A DNA stretch of 33,995 nt, taken from Sva-07 sp041686315. GTDB lineage: Bacteria > Actinomycetota > Acidimicrobiia > Acidimicrobiales > Ilumatobacteraceae. Within the stretch, counting starts at the first letter, position 1. Each line of letters opens with the position of its first letter. Below are positions 1 to 8,760 of this stretch, piece after piece. The position numbers and the translations under genes were made by a program. Below the pieces are notes generated by a model. The model saw only the letters and a list, made by a program, of their open reading frames with translations, did not search any database and was not told the origin of the DNA. The DNA lies in contig JAWLEC010000014.1 of the NCBI GenBank assembly GCA_041686315.1, forward strand, positions 1-33,995, in the 5' to 3' direction.

Positions 1-1
1 G

Positions 2-82
2 TGGTACGTCAAGCACGGCGACGCCGAACAACTCCTGAACACCGTCGTGTCGAGCGGCTCCGCGGACGGCTGTTGCGGCTGA
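2..82 (+). CDS. 3' end of an unrecognised gene (partial)
   Basis: An open frame enters from the left edge and stops at TGA 80-82, giving a 26-residue tail that ends in Asp-Gly-Cys-Cys-Gly. The frame is read through from outside the window, and its codon use fits the neighbourhood. The vicinal Cys-Cys near the C-terminus could be a metal or redox site, but nothing identifies the family. About 95 bases separate it from the acyl-CoA dehydrogenase, so the two may be separate units. Confidence 0.4.
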   Translation, partial: WYVKHGDAEQLLNTVVSSGSADGCCG

Positions 83-178
83 CCGTCCGCACCGCAGCGG
101 GTCAGCTCGATACGCCGCCGCCCGCGCAGCGTCACTAAGTTCGGGCCAACGCCTCGACCTCGACCCTGGGAGCAGATG

Positions 179-1513
179 ATGGCCGGTCTCGAATCCACCC
201 CCGACATGTACGACCTGCGGATGTCCGAAGGTGTCCGCCCGCTGTACGACGCGGTGAAGAAGTTCATCTACACCGAGGTCGAGCCGATCACGGCCGAGTT
301 CTTCCGGCTCGGCGCCGATCGCGAGGATCGCTGGTCGTACGCGCCGGGCCAGCTCGAACTGCTCGAATCGGTGAAGGACAAGGCCAAGGAGCAGGGCCTG
401 TGGAACTTCTTCCTGCCCGACGCCGAGACCGGTGAGGGCCTGAAGAACCTCGACTACGCCTACATCGCGATCGAGCTCGGCAAGAACCCGCTGGCGTCGG
501 AGTCGATGAACTGCGCCGCGCCCGACACCGGCAACATGGAGGTGCTCGAGCGCGTCGGCACGCCCGAGCAGAAGGAGAAGTGGCTGAAGCCGCTCCTCGC
601 CGGTGAGATCCGTTCGGCCTACGCCATGACCGAGCCCGACGTGGCGTCGTCCGACGCGAAGAACGTCGCCTGCAAGGCGGTCCGCGACGGTGACGAGTGG
701 GTGATCTCCGGCGAGAAGTACTACATCTCCGGCGCCGGCGACCCACGCTGCAAGATCATGATCACCATGGTGCAGACGAACCCCGACGCCGCCCCACACC
801 AGCGCCAATCGCAGATCCTCGTGCCGATGGACGCCCCTGGCGTGGAGATCATCGGCCCGATGCACGTGTTCGGCAAGGACGACGCCCCGCACGGGCACAT
901 GCATCTGCGGTTCAACGACGTGCGCGTCCCCTACGAGAACGTGCTGCTCGGTGAGGGTCGTGGGTTCGAGATCTCCCAGGTGCGTCTCGGCCCGGGCCGC
1001 ATCCACCACTGCATGCGCGCCGTCGGCCAGGCCGAGCGGGCGCTCGAGCTGATGGTCAAGCGCGGCCTCACCCGTGAAGCGTTCGGCAAGCGAGTGAGCA
1101 ACCTCGGCAAGAACGTGGAGATGATCGCCCAGTCGCGTATCGAGATCGAGTCGATGCGTCGCATGGTGCTGACGGCGGCGAAGGCGATGGACGAACTCGG
1201 CAACGCCGAAGCCCGGGTGTGGGTGAGCGCCGTCAAGGCGATGGTGCCGATTCGCGTCTGCGAGATCATCGACAACGCGATCCAGATCCACGGCGCCACC
1301 GGCGTGTCGCAGTGGACCCCGCTCGCCGACATGTACATGTCGCAGCGCACCCTGCGTCTGGCCGACGGCCCCGACGAGGTGCACTGGTTCGTGGTCGGTC
1401 GCTCGGAGCTCACTCGGTGGGAGGAGGAGGGCGGGGCCACCTACGACCCCAAGACCGAGTACTACTCCCGCACCGACGAGATCGAGGACGGCGTCTTCTC
1501 CGGTCCCGCCTGA
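179..1513 (+). CDS. Acyl-CoA dehydrogenase, ACAD10/11-like
   Basis: FAD-dependent enzyme predicted to introduce an alpha-beta double bond into an acyl-CoA. The full three-domain fold is present in 444 residues: an N-terminal helical part, a beta domain with the flavin-contact motif YAMTEPDVASSDA (about residues 149-161), and a C-terminal helical domain with RLGPGRIHHCMRAVGQAERA and QIHGATGVSQ. The place where classical enzymes carry the catalytic Glu (EGT) reads ADGPDEVH, with Asp396 as the likely base, as in the ACAD10/11 branch (inference from family memory). ATG at 176 and 179 are both possible; GGGAG at 168-172 lies 6 nt before 179, so that start is preferred. The substrate cannot be told from sequence. 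The gene stands alone and converges on the acetyltransferase at 1550. Confidence 0.9.
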   Translation: MAGLESTPDMYDLRMSEGVRPLYDAVKKFIYTEVEPITAEFFRLGADREDRWSYAPGQLELLESVKDKAKEQGLWNFFLPDAETGEGLKNLDYAYIAIELGKNPLASESMNCAAPDTGNMEVLERVGTPEQKEKWLKPLLAGEIRSAYAMTEPDVASSDAKNVACKAVRDGDEWVISGEKYYISGAGDPRCKIMITMVQTNPDAAPHQRQSQILVPMDAPGVEIIGPMHVFGKDDAPHGHMHLRFNDVRVPYENVLLGEGRGFEISQVRLGPGRIHHCMRAVGQAERALELMVKRGLTREAFGKRVSNLGKNVEMIAQSRIEIESMRRMVLTAAKAMDELGNAEARVWVSAVKAMVPIRVCEIIDNAIQIHGATGVSQWTPLADMYMSQRTLRLADGPDEVHWFVVGRSELTRWEEEGGATYDPKTEYYSRTDEIEDGVFSGPA

Positions 1514-1549
1514 CCGCCGCGATCGTCACCGCCGCACTGCGTCCGCGGT

Positions 1550-2797
1550 TCAGTACATCGAGCCGCAGAAGGGGGCGATCCCGGTCACGAACAATGCGTC
1601 CAAGCGGTCGAGCACGTCGGCCGGCGTGTGTCGCGGGATCTCACCGCTGATCGCGAGGTCGTGCCAGCTCACCCCGCCGAGGTAGGCGGCGGAGAGCCCG
1701 GCGATGCCGACCTCGACGTCGGCCGGTGCGCTCGATCGTTTCGCTCCGGACTGCGACACCGACCAGGTACCGCAGTTCGTGTCGAACATCGGGTCGTGCA
1801 CGGCGATCACGACCGCATCGCTGCCGGGGCCGTACGAGCGGGCGGACAGCGCGGCATCCACATCGAGCAGCCGAACCCACTGATCGTCCATGCGGGCGCA
1901 GGTCCGGTACGCACGTAGGTCGTGCAGTGCACGCCGGACGGGCTCACCGACAGGCCGAGGCTCGGCGCGCCACGTGGTGATCAGGTCGATGCCGAGCAGG
2001 TACCGCCACAGGTCGAGCTCCACCTGCGGTGACGAGCCCCACAGGTCGCTCACGGTGCCGGTGCCGGTCGGGTTGTTGGCGAAGCCGTCCTCCCACTGCA
2101 CCACGTAGTGGACGTAACCGTCGTCGGTTCCGTCGGCGCCGGTGTGCACGGCCACGAAGGTGCCCTTGTCGTGGAGCCGACTGGTGGGCTCGGTGGCGTC
2201 TTCGAGCAGGCGGGGCCAGTACCAGTCGGGGCGGCTGATCGAGCCGACGTGCCACCGTGCGGCCCGCTCGTACACGGCGGGCACCGTCGCCAGGATCTCG
2301 TGCTGCTCGAGCAGGCGCATCGAGCCCGGGCCCGGGGCGACCCGCCACGGTGTCGCTTCGCCGGCGGTCAGTGACATCGACACGGCCTCGGTCGCCAGCC
2401 CGAATCCGAAGCGGCGATAGATCGGTGTCTCGCTGGCGATCAGCGTGGCCATGGGCGTTCCGTCGGTGTGCGCCTCGTGCAGGAGGCGGTCCATCATGCG
2501 GGTCAACAGGCCGCGCCGCGTGTGAGTGGGCAGGACGCCCACCCGGGTGACGGCGGCGATGGGCAGCTTCGCTCCGCCGGGCACGGTGGAGTCGAACGGG
2601 AACGCCGCCACGTGCCCCACGCAACGGTCGCCGTCCCATGCGGCGAACGAGGTGGTGCCGTCCCACGACGCCTGCCCGGCCTCGAAGACCTCGTCGGTGG
2701 TGGGCCCGCTCAGCAGGGCGGTGCGCACGGTGCCGGTGACCACGCGCCGCTCCTCGACCGCCACCGGCCGGATGTCGATGTCGTCCATGCGAGCCAC
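1550..2797 (-). CDS. eis: Eis-like GNAT N-acetyltransferase
   Basis: 415 residues, the usual length for Eis-type enzymes, which use acetyl-CoA to acetylate amines including aminoglycosides and protein lysines. The N-terminal GNAT domain has the acetyl-CoA loop VGVLPTHTRRGLLTRMM (86-102). Tyr127 in ETPIYRRFGFG matches the general acid Tyr126 of the mycobacterial enzyme. A second GNAT-like half and a C-terminal SCP2-like domain follow, ending in PFCGSMY; the terminal carboxylate is the catalytic base in known Eis. The start is GTG at 2797 with AAGGG nine bases upstream; an ATG three codons in (2788) has no better site. The natural substrate is unknown, so the symbol denotes family only. Its upstream region carries two 41-bp palindromic repeats. 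Confidence 0.82.
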   Translation of the reverse strand: MARMDDIDIRPVAVEERRVVTGTVRTALLSGPTTDEVFEAGQASWDGTTSFAAWDGDRCVGHVAAFPFDSTVPGGAKLPIAAVTRVGVLPTHTRRGLLTRMMDRLLHEAHTDGTPMATLIASETPIYRRFGFGLATEAVSMSLTAGEATPWRVAPGPGSMRLLEQHEILATVPAVYERAARWHVGSISRPDWYWPRLLEDATEPTSRLHDKGTFVAVHTGADGTDDGYVHYVVQWEDGFANNPTGTGTVSDLWGSSPQVELDLWRYLLGIDLITTWRAEPRPVGEPVRRALHDLRAYRTCARMDDQWVRLLDVDAALSARSYGPGSDAVVIAVHDPMFDTNCGTWSVSQSGAKRSSAPADVEVGIAGLSAAYLGGVSWHDLAISGEIPRHTPADVLDRLDALFVTGIAPFCGSMY

Positions 2798-2837
2798 GTT
2801 GTCACACCCTTGCAGGCGCCGGGGCGTCGGATTCCTG

Positions 2838-2878
2838 CGGTGAGTGTCCGGCCGACCTGTGTGGCCCTTCGCTCATCG
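2838..2878. repeat. 41-bp intergenic palindromic repeat, copy 1
   Basis: Near-identical to the copy at 2900-2940 (two or three mismatches in the 40-base core). Nested imperfect hairpin: an outer arm of 7 bp (CGGTGAG/CTCATCG, one G-T pair), an internal loop, then an inner GGCC/GGCC stem around GACCTGTGT. It lies between the sigma factor 3' end and the Eis-like start, both on the minus strand. Confidence 0.75.
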
Positions 2879-2899
2879 CAACGCGAGGTGATCGGCTGT

Positions 2900-2940
2900 C
2901 GATGAGTGTCGGGCCAACCTGTGTGGCCCTTCGCTCATCG
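2900..2940. repeat. 41-bp intergenic palindromic repeat, copy 2
   Basis: Second tandem copy, 62 bases downstream of the first. The outer arm is perfect here (CGATGAG/CTCATCG), with an inner stem GGGCC/GGCCC and loop AACCTGTGT. It begins 37 bases after the sigma factor stop codon in the direction of transcription and could act as its terminator, although no T-run follows. Whether the pair is a mobile REP-like element or a terminator duplication cannot be decided here. Confidence 0.75.
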
Positions 2941-2977
2941 CAGCCCGCTGCGGGATGCGATGGCCGGGGGGTCGATG

Positions 2978-3913
<936 letters not shown>

Positions 3914-4048
3914 CTGGTGCTCCTACTGTGTCGTTTCGACGCCGGTGTCGAGGTGACTCGGTTCCGGCGTGGAGGATTCGGCGTGCGAGTGTGTCGGACG
4001 GCAGTGGTGATGAGGGGTGTGCACGAGGGCTGCCATGAGACGATGGTC

Positions 4049-4076
4049 ACGATACCGACGGCGCCCGATGCGTCAA
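4049..4076 (-). promoter_or_regulatory. Promoter of the sigma factor gene
   Basis: On the minus strand, TTGACG (4076-4071), a 16-base spacer, then TATCGT (4054-4049): the closest match to a vegetative consensus in the window. Initiation near 4042 would give a leader of about 130 nt before the GTG at 3913, which has its own Shine-Dalgarno site. Confidence 0.5.
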
Positions 4077-4139
4077 CCAATGGATCGGGCCGGTGACACC
4101 GATATCAGCGTTTTCGATACGCCGAAGGGGGTTATCTGA

Positions 4140-4532
4140 ATGAGTGATGGGGGGATCTCACCGCCCGATGGCGTCACGACCAGCGACACCGGCCGCGGGC
4201 CCGAGGACGACGCGCACGACGACGGCGCAGTCGACCTCACCGTGGTGACGATGCGGTTCGACGCCGCCGACGACGAGTCGCTCCTGGCCGAACTGTCCAA
4301 GTACGTCGTGATGACGCGGATGGCCGACGGGTGCCGCAACGTCGACCTCTGCTCCAGCATCACGCGGCCGGGCCGGCATCTCGTGGTGCAGAAGTGGGAG
4401 TCGCCCGAGCACCAGCGCATCCACTTCGACTCGGAGGTGATGGTGGAGATGGCACGCTCGTGCGCCGGGATCCTCTCGGCGCCACCCGACATCGACCTGT
4501 GGGAGGGCACCAGCGCCCACGACCTCCGCTGA
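4140..4532 (+). CDS. ABM-domain (antibiotic biosynthesis monooxygenase-like) protein
   Basis: 130 residues. The first 30 are acidic and probably disordered; residues 31-125 fit a dimeric alpha-beta barrel of the ABM type: a VDLTVVTMRFDA strand, a MADGCRNVDLCSSI turn, LVVQKWESPEHQRIHFDSE, and a final helix. Such proteins include small cofactor-free monooxygenases and many of unknown role. Start ATG 4140 follows AAGGGGG (4125-4131). It is divergent from the sigma factor gene. The family is fairly clear; substrate and activity are not. Confidence 0.7.
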   Translation: MSDGGISPPDGVTTSDTGRGPEDDAHDDGAVDLTVVTMRFDAADDESLLAELSKYVVMTRMADGCRNVDLCSSITRPGRHLVVQKWESPEHQRIHFDSEVMVEMARSCAGILSAPPDIDLWEGTSAHDLR

Positions 4533-4576
4533 GCGTCCCGGTGCCGGCAAGAGGGGCGACACGTCGTACCCACGGA

Positions 4577-4582
4577 TACAAT
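4577..4582 (+). promoter_or_regulatory. -10 box TACAAT of a likely leaderless transcript
   Basis: TACAAT ends 9 nt before the ATG at 4592 and no Shine-Dalgarno site is present. Initiation at or just before the start codon is expected. It matches the pattern seen before eight other genes here. The -35 region is weak. Confidence 0.5.
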
Positions 4583-4591
4583 CACGGGACC

Positions 4592-5419
4592 ATGTCAAAT
4601 CCTGTGTTCAACGACGCCACGATCAAGGGTGCGCAACAGGCTGGTTGGGCCGCGCCCGCCGCCGGCAGCCACACCGCCACGCAGCCCGTCAGCGACGGTG
4701 CCGTCAGCGGTTGGCAGCGGGCGATGACGGTCAACGGCACCATCTCGGCCTCGGCCGTGTTGCTGGTCCTGCTCATCATCTCCGGTGCCTTCGGTTGGCA
4801 GGCCGCCGAGGGTCCCACTGTCGTCGACAGCGACGGCATCGCCCAGGAGACCTACCAGTTCCCGGCCATCGCCATGGTCGGCATCATCGTCGGCTTCATC
4901 GCCGTCATCGCCTCCAGCTTCAAGCCGACCCTCGCCAAGTTCCTCGGCCCGGTGTACGCACTCGGCTACGGCTTCGCCGTCGGTGCGATCTCCAAGGGCT
5001 ACGAGACCTTCTACGACGGCATCGTGGTCCAAGCGGTGCTCGGCACGGCATCGGTGCTGATGGTGATGCTGGTGCTCTACCGCACCCGCATCATCAAGGT
5101 CACCGACAAGTTCCGCCGCGCCGTGATCTTCGCCACGCTCGGCGTGATGGTGCTGTACATGTTCTCGTGGATCCTCAGCATGTTCGGCACCACGCTGCCG
5201 TTCCTCAACGGCGACAACATGGCCCTCAGCATCGGATTCTCGGTGCTGGTGTGCGGTCTCGCCGCCGCCAACCTGGCCCTCGACTTCGACTTCATCGAAC
5301 GGGGCGTCAACGCCGGCCTGCCGAAGACCTACGAGTGGGTCGCGGCACTCGGCCTCGTGGTCACGCTCGTGTGGCTGTACCTCGAGCTGCTGCGCCTCAT
5401 CTCCTACCTGCGCCAGTGA
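4592..5419 (+). CDS. Bax inhibitor-1/YccA family membrane protein
   Basis: 275 residues. A 45-residue polar N-terminus rich in Ala, Gly and Gln is followed by seven predicted membrane segments (about 50-70, 88-107, 115-135, 140-160, 175-195, 205-225, 250-272), with the family pattern GPVYALGYGFAVGAISKGYE and the C-terminal segment LGLVVTLVWLYLELLRLI. Family members act as membrane leak channels or stress regulators; BsYetJ is a pH-sensitive calcium leak. ATG 4592 is preferred because the protein then begins in the way typical of actinobacterial members and a TACAAT box sits just upstream. The frame stays open to 4331 but overlaps the ABM gene there. Exact role unknown. Confidence 0.85.
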   Translation: MSNPVFNDATIKGAQQAGWAAPAAGSHTATQPVSDGAVSGWQRAMTVNGTISASAVLLVLLIISGAFGWQAAEGPTVVDSDGIAQETYQFPAIAMVGIIVGFIAVIASSFKPTLAKFLGPVYALGYGFAVGAISKGYETFYDGIVVQAVLGTASVLMVMLVLYRTRIIKVTDKFRRAVIFATLGVMVLYMFSWILSMFGTTLPFLNGDNMALSIGFSVLVCGLAAANLALDFDFIERGVNAGLPKTYEWVAALGLVVTLVWLYLELLRLISYLRQ

Positions 5420-5471
5420 TCTCGCCGGCAGCCGGCCCCACGTCCATCGGTTCGTGGGCCAGGCTGTCGGG

Positions 5472-6179
5472 GTGAACGAACGATCGAACGCCGACGGCGG
5501 CAGTCTCCTCGAGGCGGCCGCCGTCGCCGCGCTCGGCGGCCTGTTCGGCTTCGCCGCCGGGTCGCCGTTCGGGCTGGCGCTTCCGGCGGCCGCGATCGCT
5601 GCGGCCAACGGTGCACTGTCGGGGTGGCGGCGGACCTACGACTGGGGGTGCTCGAACGGCCTGGTGGCGTTCACGCTCGATTCGACGTGGGCGGCGCCGA
5701 TGACGTTGGCGTCGCTCGGCTCGCACGTCTTCGGTGCCGTACGCGGGCGGCCCGGCTACGACGCATCACTCAGCAAGCGGCAGAACCGTCACGTGTACCG
5801 CCGGGGGTTCGTGCCGCGCCGCGGGTTCGTGATCACGATCGGGAACGTGGTGAGTGGCGCCGGTGACACGTCGGTGGCCCGTCGGCGCCGGCTGGTCGAA
5901 CATCACGAGAACGTCCATGTCTGGCAGGCCCGGTGGTTCGGCCCGCTCTACCCGCTGCTGTACGGGGGATGGACGATCGTCGGTGGTGCCGTCGGCGCCG
6001 TGGTGTGGCTCGTGCGGCCGGCGTCGGCGAGTGTCGCCCGGATGGTGGAGACGTGGGCGTACTACCTCAATCCGTTCGAGTGGTGGGCGTACAGCCGCGA
6101 CGGTCACTGGCCGCCGCCGGGCAAGGTGGCCGGCGCAGGGTGGCGTCGCCCGATGGTGCGCCCGTTCCGCCGTCCCTGA
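5472..6179 (+). CDS. Membrane protein with HEXXH motif, function unknown
   Basis: About 235 residues. An Ala/Gly-rich N-terminal membrane hairpin (residues 15-50) is followed by a basic soluble stretch, then LVEHHENVHVWQARWFGPLY around residues 142-161, and a further membrane segment (about 160-182). His145-Glu146-x-x-His149 fits the HEXXH zinc site of zincin peptidases, and HExxHxxQ followed by GPLY recurs in uncharacterised bacterial membrane proteins. The C-terminus WAYYLNPFEWWAYSRDGHWP is aromatic. GTG 5472 or GTG 5454 could be the start; neither has a clear ribosome site. It may be cotranscribed with the Bax-inhibitor-like gene 52 bases upstream. A peptidase function is inference from the motif only. 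Confidence 0.65.
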   Translation: MNERSNADGGSLLEAAAVAALGGLFGFAAGSPFGLALPAAAIAAANGALSGWRRTYDWGCSNGLVAFTLDSTWAAPMTLASLGSHVFGAVRGRPGYDASLSKRQNRHVYRRGFVPRRGFVITIGNVVSGAGDTSVARRRRLVEHHENVHVWQARWFGPLYPLLYGGWTIVGGAVGAVVWLVRPASASVARMVETWAYYLNPFEWWAYSRDGHWPPPGKVAGAGWRRPMVRPFRRP

Positions 6180-6195
6180 GCGTCGCCCGTGTCTG

Positions 6196-6247
6196 CGTTT
6201 GTGTGACGGAAATGTCGGGACGCCCCAACGAAAGCGTCACGCAAACG
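6196..6247. repeat. 52-bp nested palindrome, copy A
   Basis: Outer arms CGTTTGTGTGACG / CGTCACGCAAACG (13 bp, one mismatch), an internal loop, then a damaged inner arm around CGGGACGCCCCAACG. It has the same length and layout as the copies at 6270 and 8686. It begins 16 bases after the stop of the HEXXH protein. Confidence 0.85.
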
Positions 6248-6269
6248 GTGCTGCGTCCGCGGCCTTTCT

Positions 6270-6321
6270 CGTTTGCGTTGCAGGAATGTTGGGGCGCCCC
6301 AACAAGAGCGTCACGCAAACG
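6270..6321. repeat. 52-bp nested palindrome, copy B
   Basis: Outer arms CGTTTGCGTTGCA / CGTCACGCAAACG with a perfect 14-bp inner palindrome TTGGGGCGCCCCAA. It lies 22 bases from copy A and ends 8 bases before the acyltransferase stop. Together A and B fill the gap between two convergent genes. Confidence 0.85.
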
Positions 6322-6329
6322 GTGGTGCG

Positions 6330-8666
6330 TCACAGGCCGAGGCGTGACATGAGTGCGGGGGTGATGCGCAACGTATGGCGGACGTCGAAGTGGTCGGGGT
6401 CCTCGCGCACGAGCACGCCGTCCACGATCGGCCGGCACGTGGGGAAGTGCGGACAGGCGAACGGCGTCATGTCCACCGTGGAGACCCCGTCGCGTTCGGC
6501 GGCGAGGGCGCGCAGGACGGGCGTCTCCACGTGCGGCCACTGCTCGACGACGAACGCGCACTCGTCCACGACTGCCGCTGCCGACAGGCAGTTCACCGGG
6601 TGGAACGGTGCGTTCGGGAGTGGCTCGAGCAGCACGATCCGCCGGCCCGGTCCGGCGAGCCGGTCGAGCGACCGGGCCGATGCCGATTCGATGAGTTGCA
6701 CGCCGGACAGGTCCGGATCGGTCCCGCGCTCGGGGCGGGGGACGACGCCGTAGGCCTGCGTGGTCTGATCGTGGTTGGCGATCACCACCACGTCGGGCTC
6801 GTAGTCGTCGACGTACCAGTCGTAGAGCGCGTCGCGCTGGTCGCGGCAGAACTGCTTGGCGCCTTCGGCGGGCAGTGCATCGCGGTACAGCAGCCCGTCC
6901 TGCCACGGGCAGCCGTTGCCCGACACGGTGGCCATGGTGAGGTCGTTGGCGTCGGCGTGGTCGTTGAAGGCGGCGTTGAGCTTGGTGGCATGGCTGTCGC
7001 CGATCAGCAGGATGCGCTCACCCGCTCCGTCGACGCTGACGCAACCGGTGATGTCGCTCGGCACCTCGTTGACGCATCCCGATTTCTCCACGAAGTCGGT
7101 GGCGACCGGTCCTCGTCCGAGGTCGTCGGGGACGGGGATCGGCTCGGTCGGCGCCGGTCCGAACGGCAGCGGGATCGGGGGGTCGGACTCGGCGGCGGTC
7201 GGTCGAGCGTCTCCGGTCGCCGGTTCCCCGTCGTCGGCCGGTGGGTCGGCGACCAGGGAGGTGTCGGGCGAGTTGGCAGGGTCTGCCGCTGCGGGCGGCC
7301 GGGTGGACGGCCCGTCTGCTCCAGGCGGCGGCAGGGCGCCGAGAGAGGGATCGTTCCCCACCGGTGCCGCAGCCGGGGCAGCTCCCTCGCCGGCAACGGC
7401 GCCCGGCCGTTCGGCGAGACGCAGCATGCCCACGTCGGAGCGCAGGATCGCCGGCACGACCGCAAGACCGAGCGCAAGGGTCGTCACGAGCGCCACGCCG
7501 ACGGTGACCAGGTTGCGGCCTCGGTCGGCGCCGACATTCAGCCGGCGAACGGGGCGTTCCACGAGGTCCATGCTCAGTTTGGCGAGTCCGGTACTGACGA
7601 CGGCGACGATCACGACGGTGCCGCGCGGGCCGATCTCGAACACGCGGCCGAGCAGGATCACCACCGGCCAGTGCCACAGGTACGTGGCGTAGGAGATGTT
7701 CCCGAGTGCCACCAGCGGGCGCGAGCCGAGCATCCTGGCGGGCGTGACGGCCGAGCGGGCCGCCGGCGTGCCCGCGGTCGGTCCGATGACCGCCACGATC
7801 ACCACGAGCGTGGACACTGTGGCCAGGAGACCGCGGTCGACGGGATCGAATCCGAAGGTGGTGGCGAGTACGACGAGCGCGACGACACCGACCACGAGCA
7901 TCGAGCCCCACGGCACGCCGGTGGGCATCCGCCGGAGCGTGCCGGTGGAGCGGGTGGCGATCAGTGCGAGGGCAGCGCCGGCGAGCAACTGGTACGCACG
8001 GGTGTCGGTGCCGTAGTAGGCGCGCACGACGTCGTCTGCTGCGACGACGACGGCCCACGCTGCGCCGGCCAGCGCGGCGGCGATCAGGCTCACCGTGGCT
8101 GCCCGCGGGTGTCGGCGCCAGAGCCGCAGGAGTACGACGGCGACCAGCGGCCAGACGATGTAGAACTGTTCCTCCACCGACAGCGACCAGAGGTGGAGGA
8201 ACGGGCTCGACTCGAGCGACTCGGCGAAGTAGTCCTGCCCCTCCCGGATGAAGTGCCAGTTGGCGATGTAGAGCAGTGCCGACCGCGCATCACCGACGAC
8301 GGCCGCTCGTTCGAACGGCGTCGCGACACCGAGGTACAGCACGGCCGTGGCCCCGATGGCGATCCAGGCTGCGGGCAGCAGGCGACGGGCGCGACGGGCG
8401 TAGAAGCGGGGCAGGTCGATCCGGCCGTGGTGGAGGTGTTCGACCAGGAGCAGCCGCGTGATCAGGAAGCCCGAGAGGACGAAGAACACGTCGACGCCGA
8501 TGAACCCTCCCTCGAAGCTGGTGAGTCCGCTGTGGAACGCCACCACGAGGTAGACGGCGATCGCCCGGAGCCCGTCGAGGGCGTGGATGCGATCAGGCGT
8601 CGGCAGGAGCCCGTCACCACGTCGGGTGATGCCGGGCGGCTCCGGCCGCACGTCCGTCGTGGTCAC
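6330..8666 (-). CDS. Acyltransferase 3 (OafA/YrhL-like) with C-terminal SGNH domain
   Basis: 778 residues. The N-terminal 400 form the 10-11-helix membrane acyltransferase-3 domain that moves acyl (often acetyl) groups onto envelope polysaccharides, with DGLRAIAVYLVVAFHSG (catalytic-type His45), GVDVFFVLSGFLITR (57-71) and a conserved Glu-Glu-Gln-Phe segment. A Pro/Ala/Asp-rich linker (about 430-515) leads to an extracellular SGNH hydrolase-like domain with ILLIGDSHATK (Ser558) and the C-terminal DPDHFDVRH block carrying the Asp-His pair. The fusion is standard for the OafA branch. Start GTG 8666 has no ribosome site but a TATCCT box 8 nt upstream. The gene is bracketed by copies of a 52-bp palindrome. 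The acceptor glycan is unknown. Confidence 0.9.
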   Translation of the reverse strand: MTTTDVRPEPPGITRRGDGLLPTPDRIHALDGLRAIAVYLVVAFHSGLTSFEGGFIGVDVFFVLSGFLITRLLLVEHLHHGRIDLPRFYARRARRLLPAAWIAIGATAVLYLGVATPFERAAVVGDARSALLYIANWHFIREGQDYFAESLESSPFLHLWSLSVEEQFYIVWPLVAVVLLRLWRRHPRAATVSLIAAALAGAAWAVVVAADDVVRAYYGTDTRAYQLLAGAALALIATRSTGTLRRMPTGVPWGSMLVVGVVALVVLATTFGFDPVDRGLLATVSTLVVIVAVIGPTAGTPAARSAVTPARMLGSRPLVALGNISYATYLWHWPVVILLGRVFEIGPRGTVVIVAVVSTGLAKLSMDLVERPVRRLNVGADRGRNLVTVGVALVTTLALGLAVVPAILRSDVGMLRLAERPGAVAGEGAAPAAAPVGNDPSLGALPPPGADGPSTRPPAAADPANSPDTSLVADPPADDGEPATGDARPTAAESDPPIPLPFGPAPTEPIPVPDDLGRGPVATDFVEKSGCVNEVPSDITGCVSVDGAGERILLIGDSHATKLNAAFNDHADANDLTMATVSGNGCPWQDGLLYRDALPAEGAKQFCRDQRDALYDWYVDDYEPDVVVIANHDQTTQAYGVVPRPERGTDPDLSGVQLIESASARSLDRLAGPGRRIVLLEPLPNAPFHPVNCLSAAAVVDECAFVVEQWPHVETPVLRALAAERDGVSTVDMTPFACPHFPTCRPIVDGVLVREDPDHFDVRHTLRITPALMSRLGL

Positions 8667-8674
8667 GGCCGCCG

Positions 8675-8680
8675 AGGATA
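8675..8680 (-). promoter_or_regulatory. -10 box TATCCT of a likely leaderless transcript
   Basis: On the minus strand TATCCT lies 8 nt before the GTG start of the acyltransferase gene, with no Shine-Dalgarno site. Palindrome copy C (8686-8737) lies directly upstream, across the -35 zone. Confidence 0.5.
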
Positions 8681-8685
8681 AACCA

Positions 8686-8737
8686 CGTTTGCGTGACGGA
8701 AATGTTGGAGCGCCCCAAGAAAACCGTCACGCAAACG
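8686..8737. repeat. 52-bp nested palindrome, copy C
   Basis: Perfect 13-bp outer arms CGTTTGCGTGACG / CGTCACGCAAACG and an inner arm TTGGAGCGCCCCAA (one mismatch). It sits between the epoxide-hydrolase-like 3' end (8761) and the acyltransferase start (8666), both on the minus strand. Confidence 0.88.
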
Positions 8738-8760
8738 GGAAACGTCGGGCGGGTGGCGGG

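Noticed and set aside
2838..2940. Two 41-bp repeats as a minimal CRISPR
   Set aside because: Only two copies, a 21-base gap, strongly palindromic throughout, and no cas genes nearby.
6375..8681. 768-codon plus-strand frame opposite the acyltransferase
   Set aside because: It mirrors the codon phase of the real gene and shows no domain; the minus strand carries acyltransferase-3 and SGNH motifs throughout.
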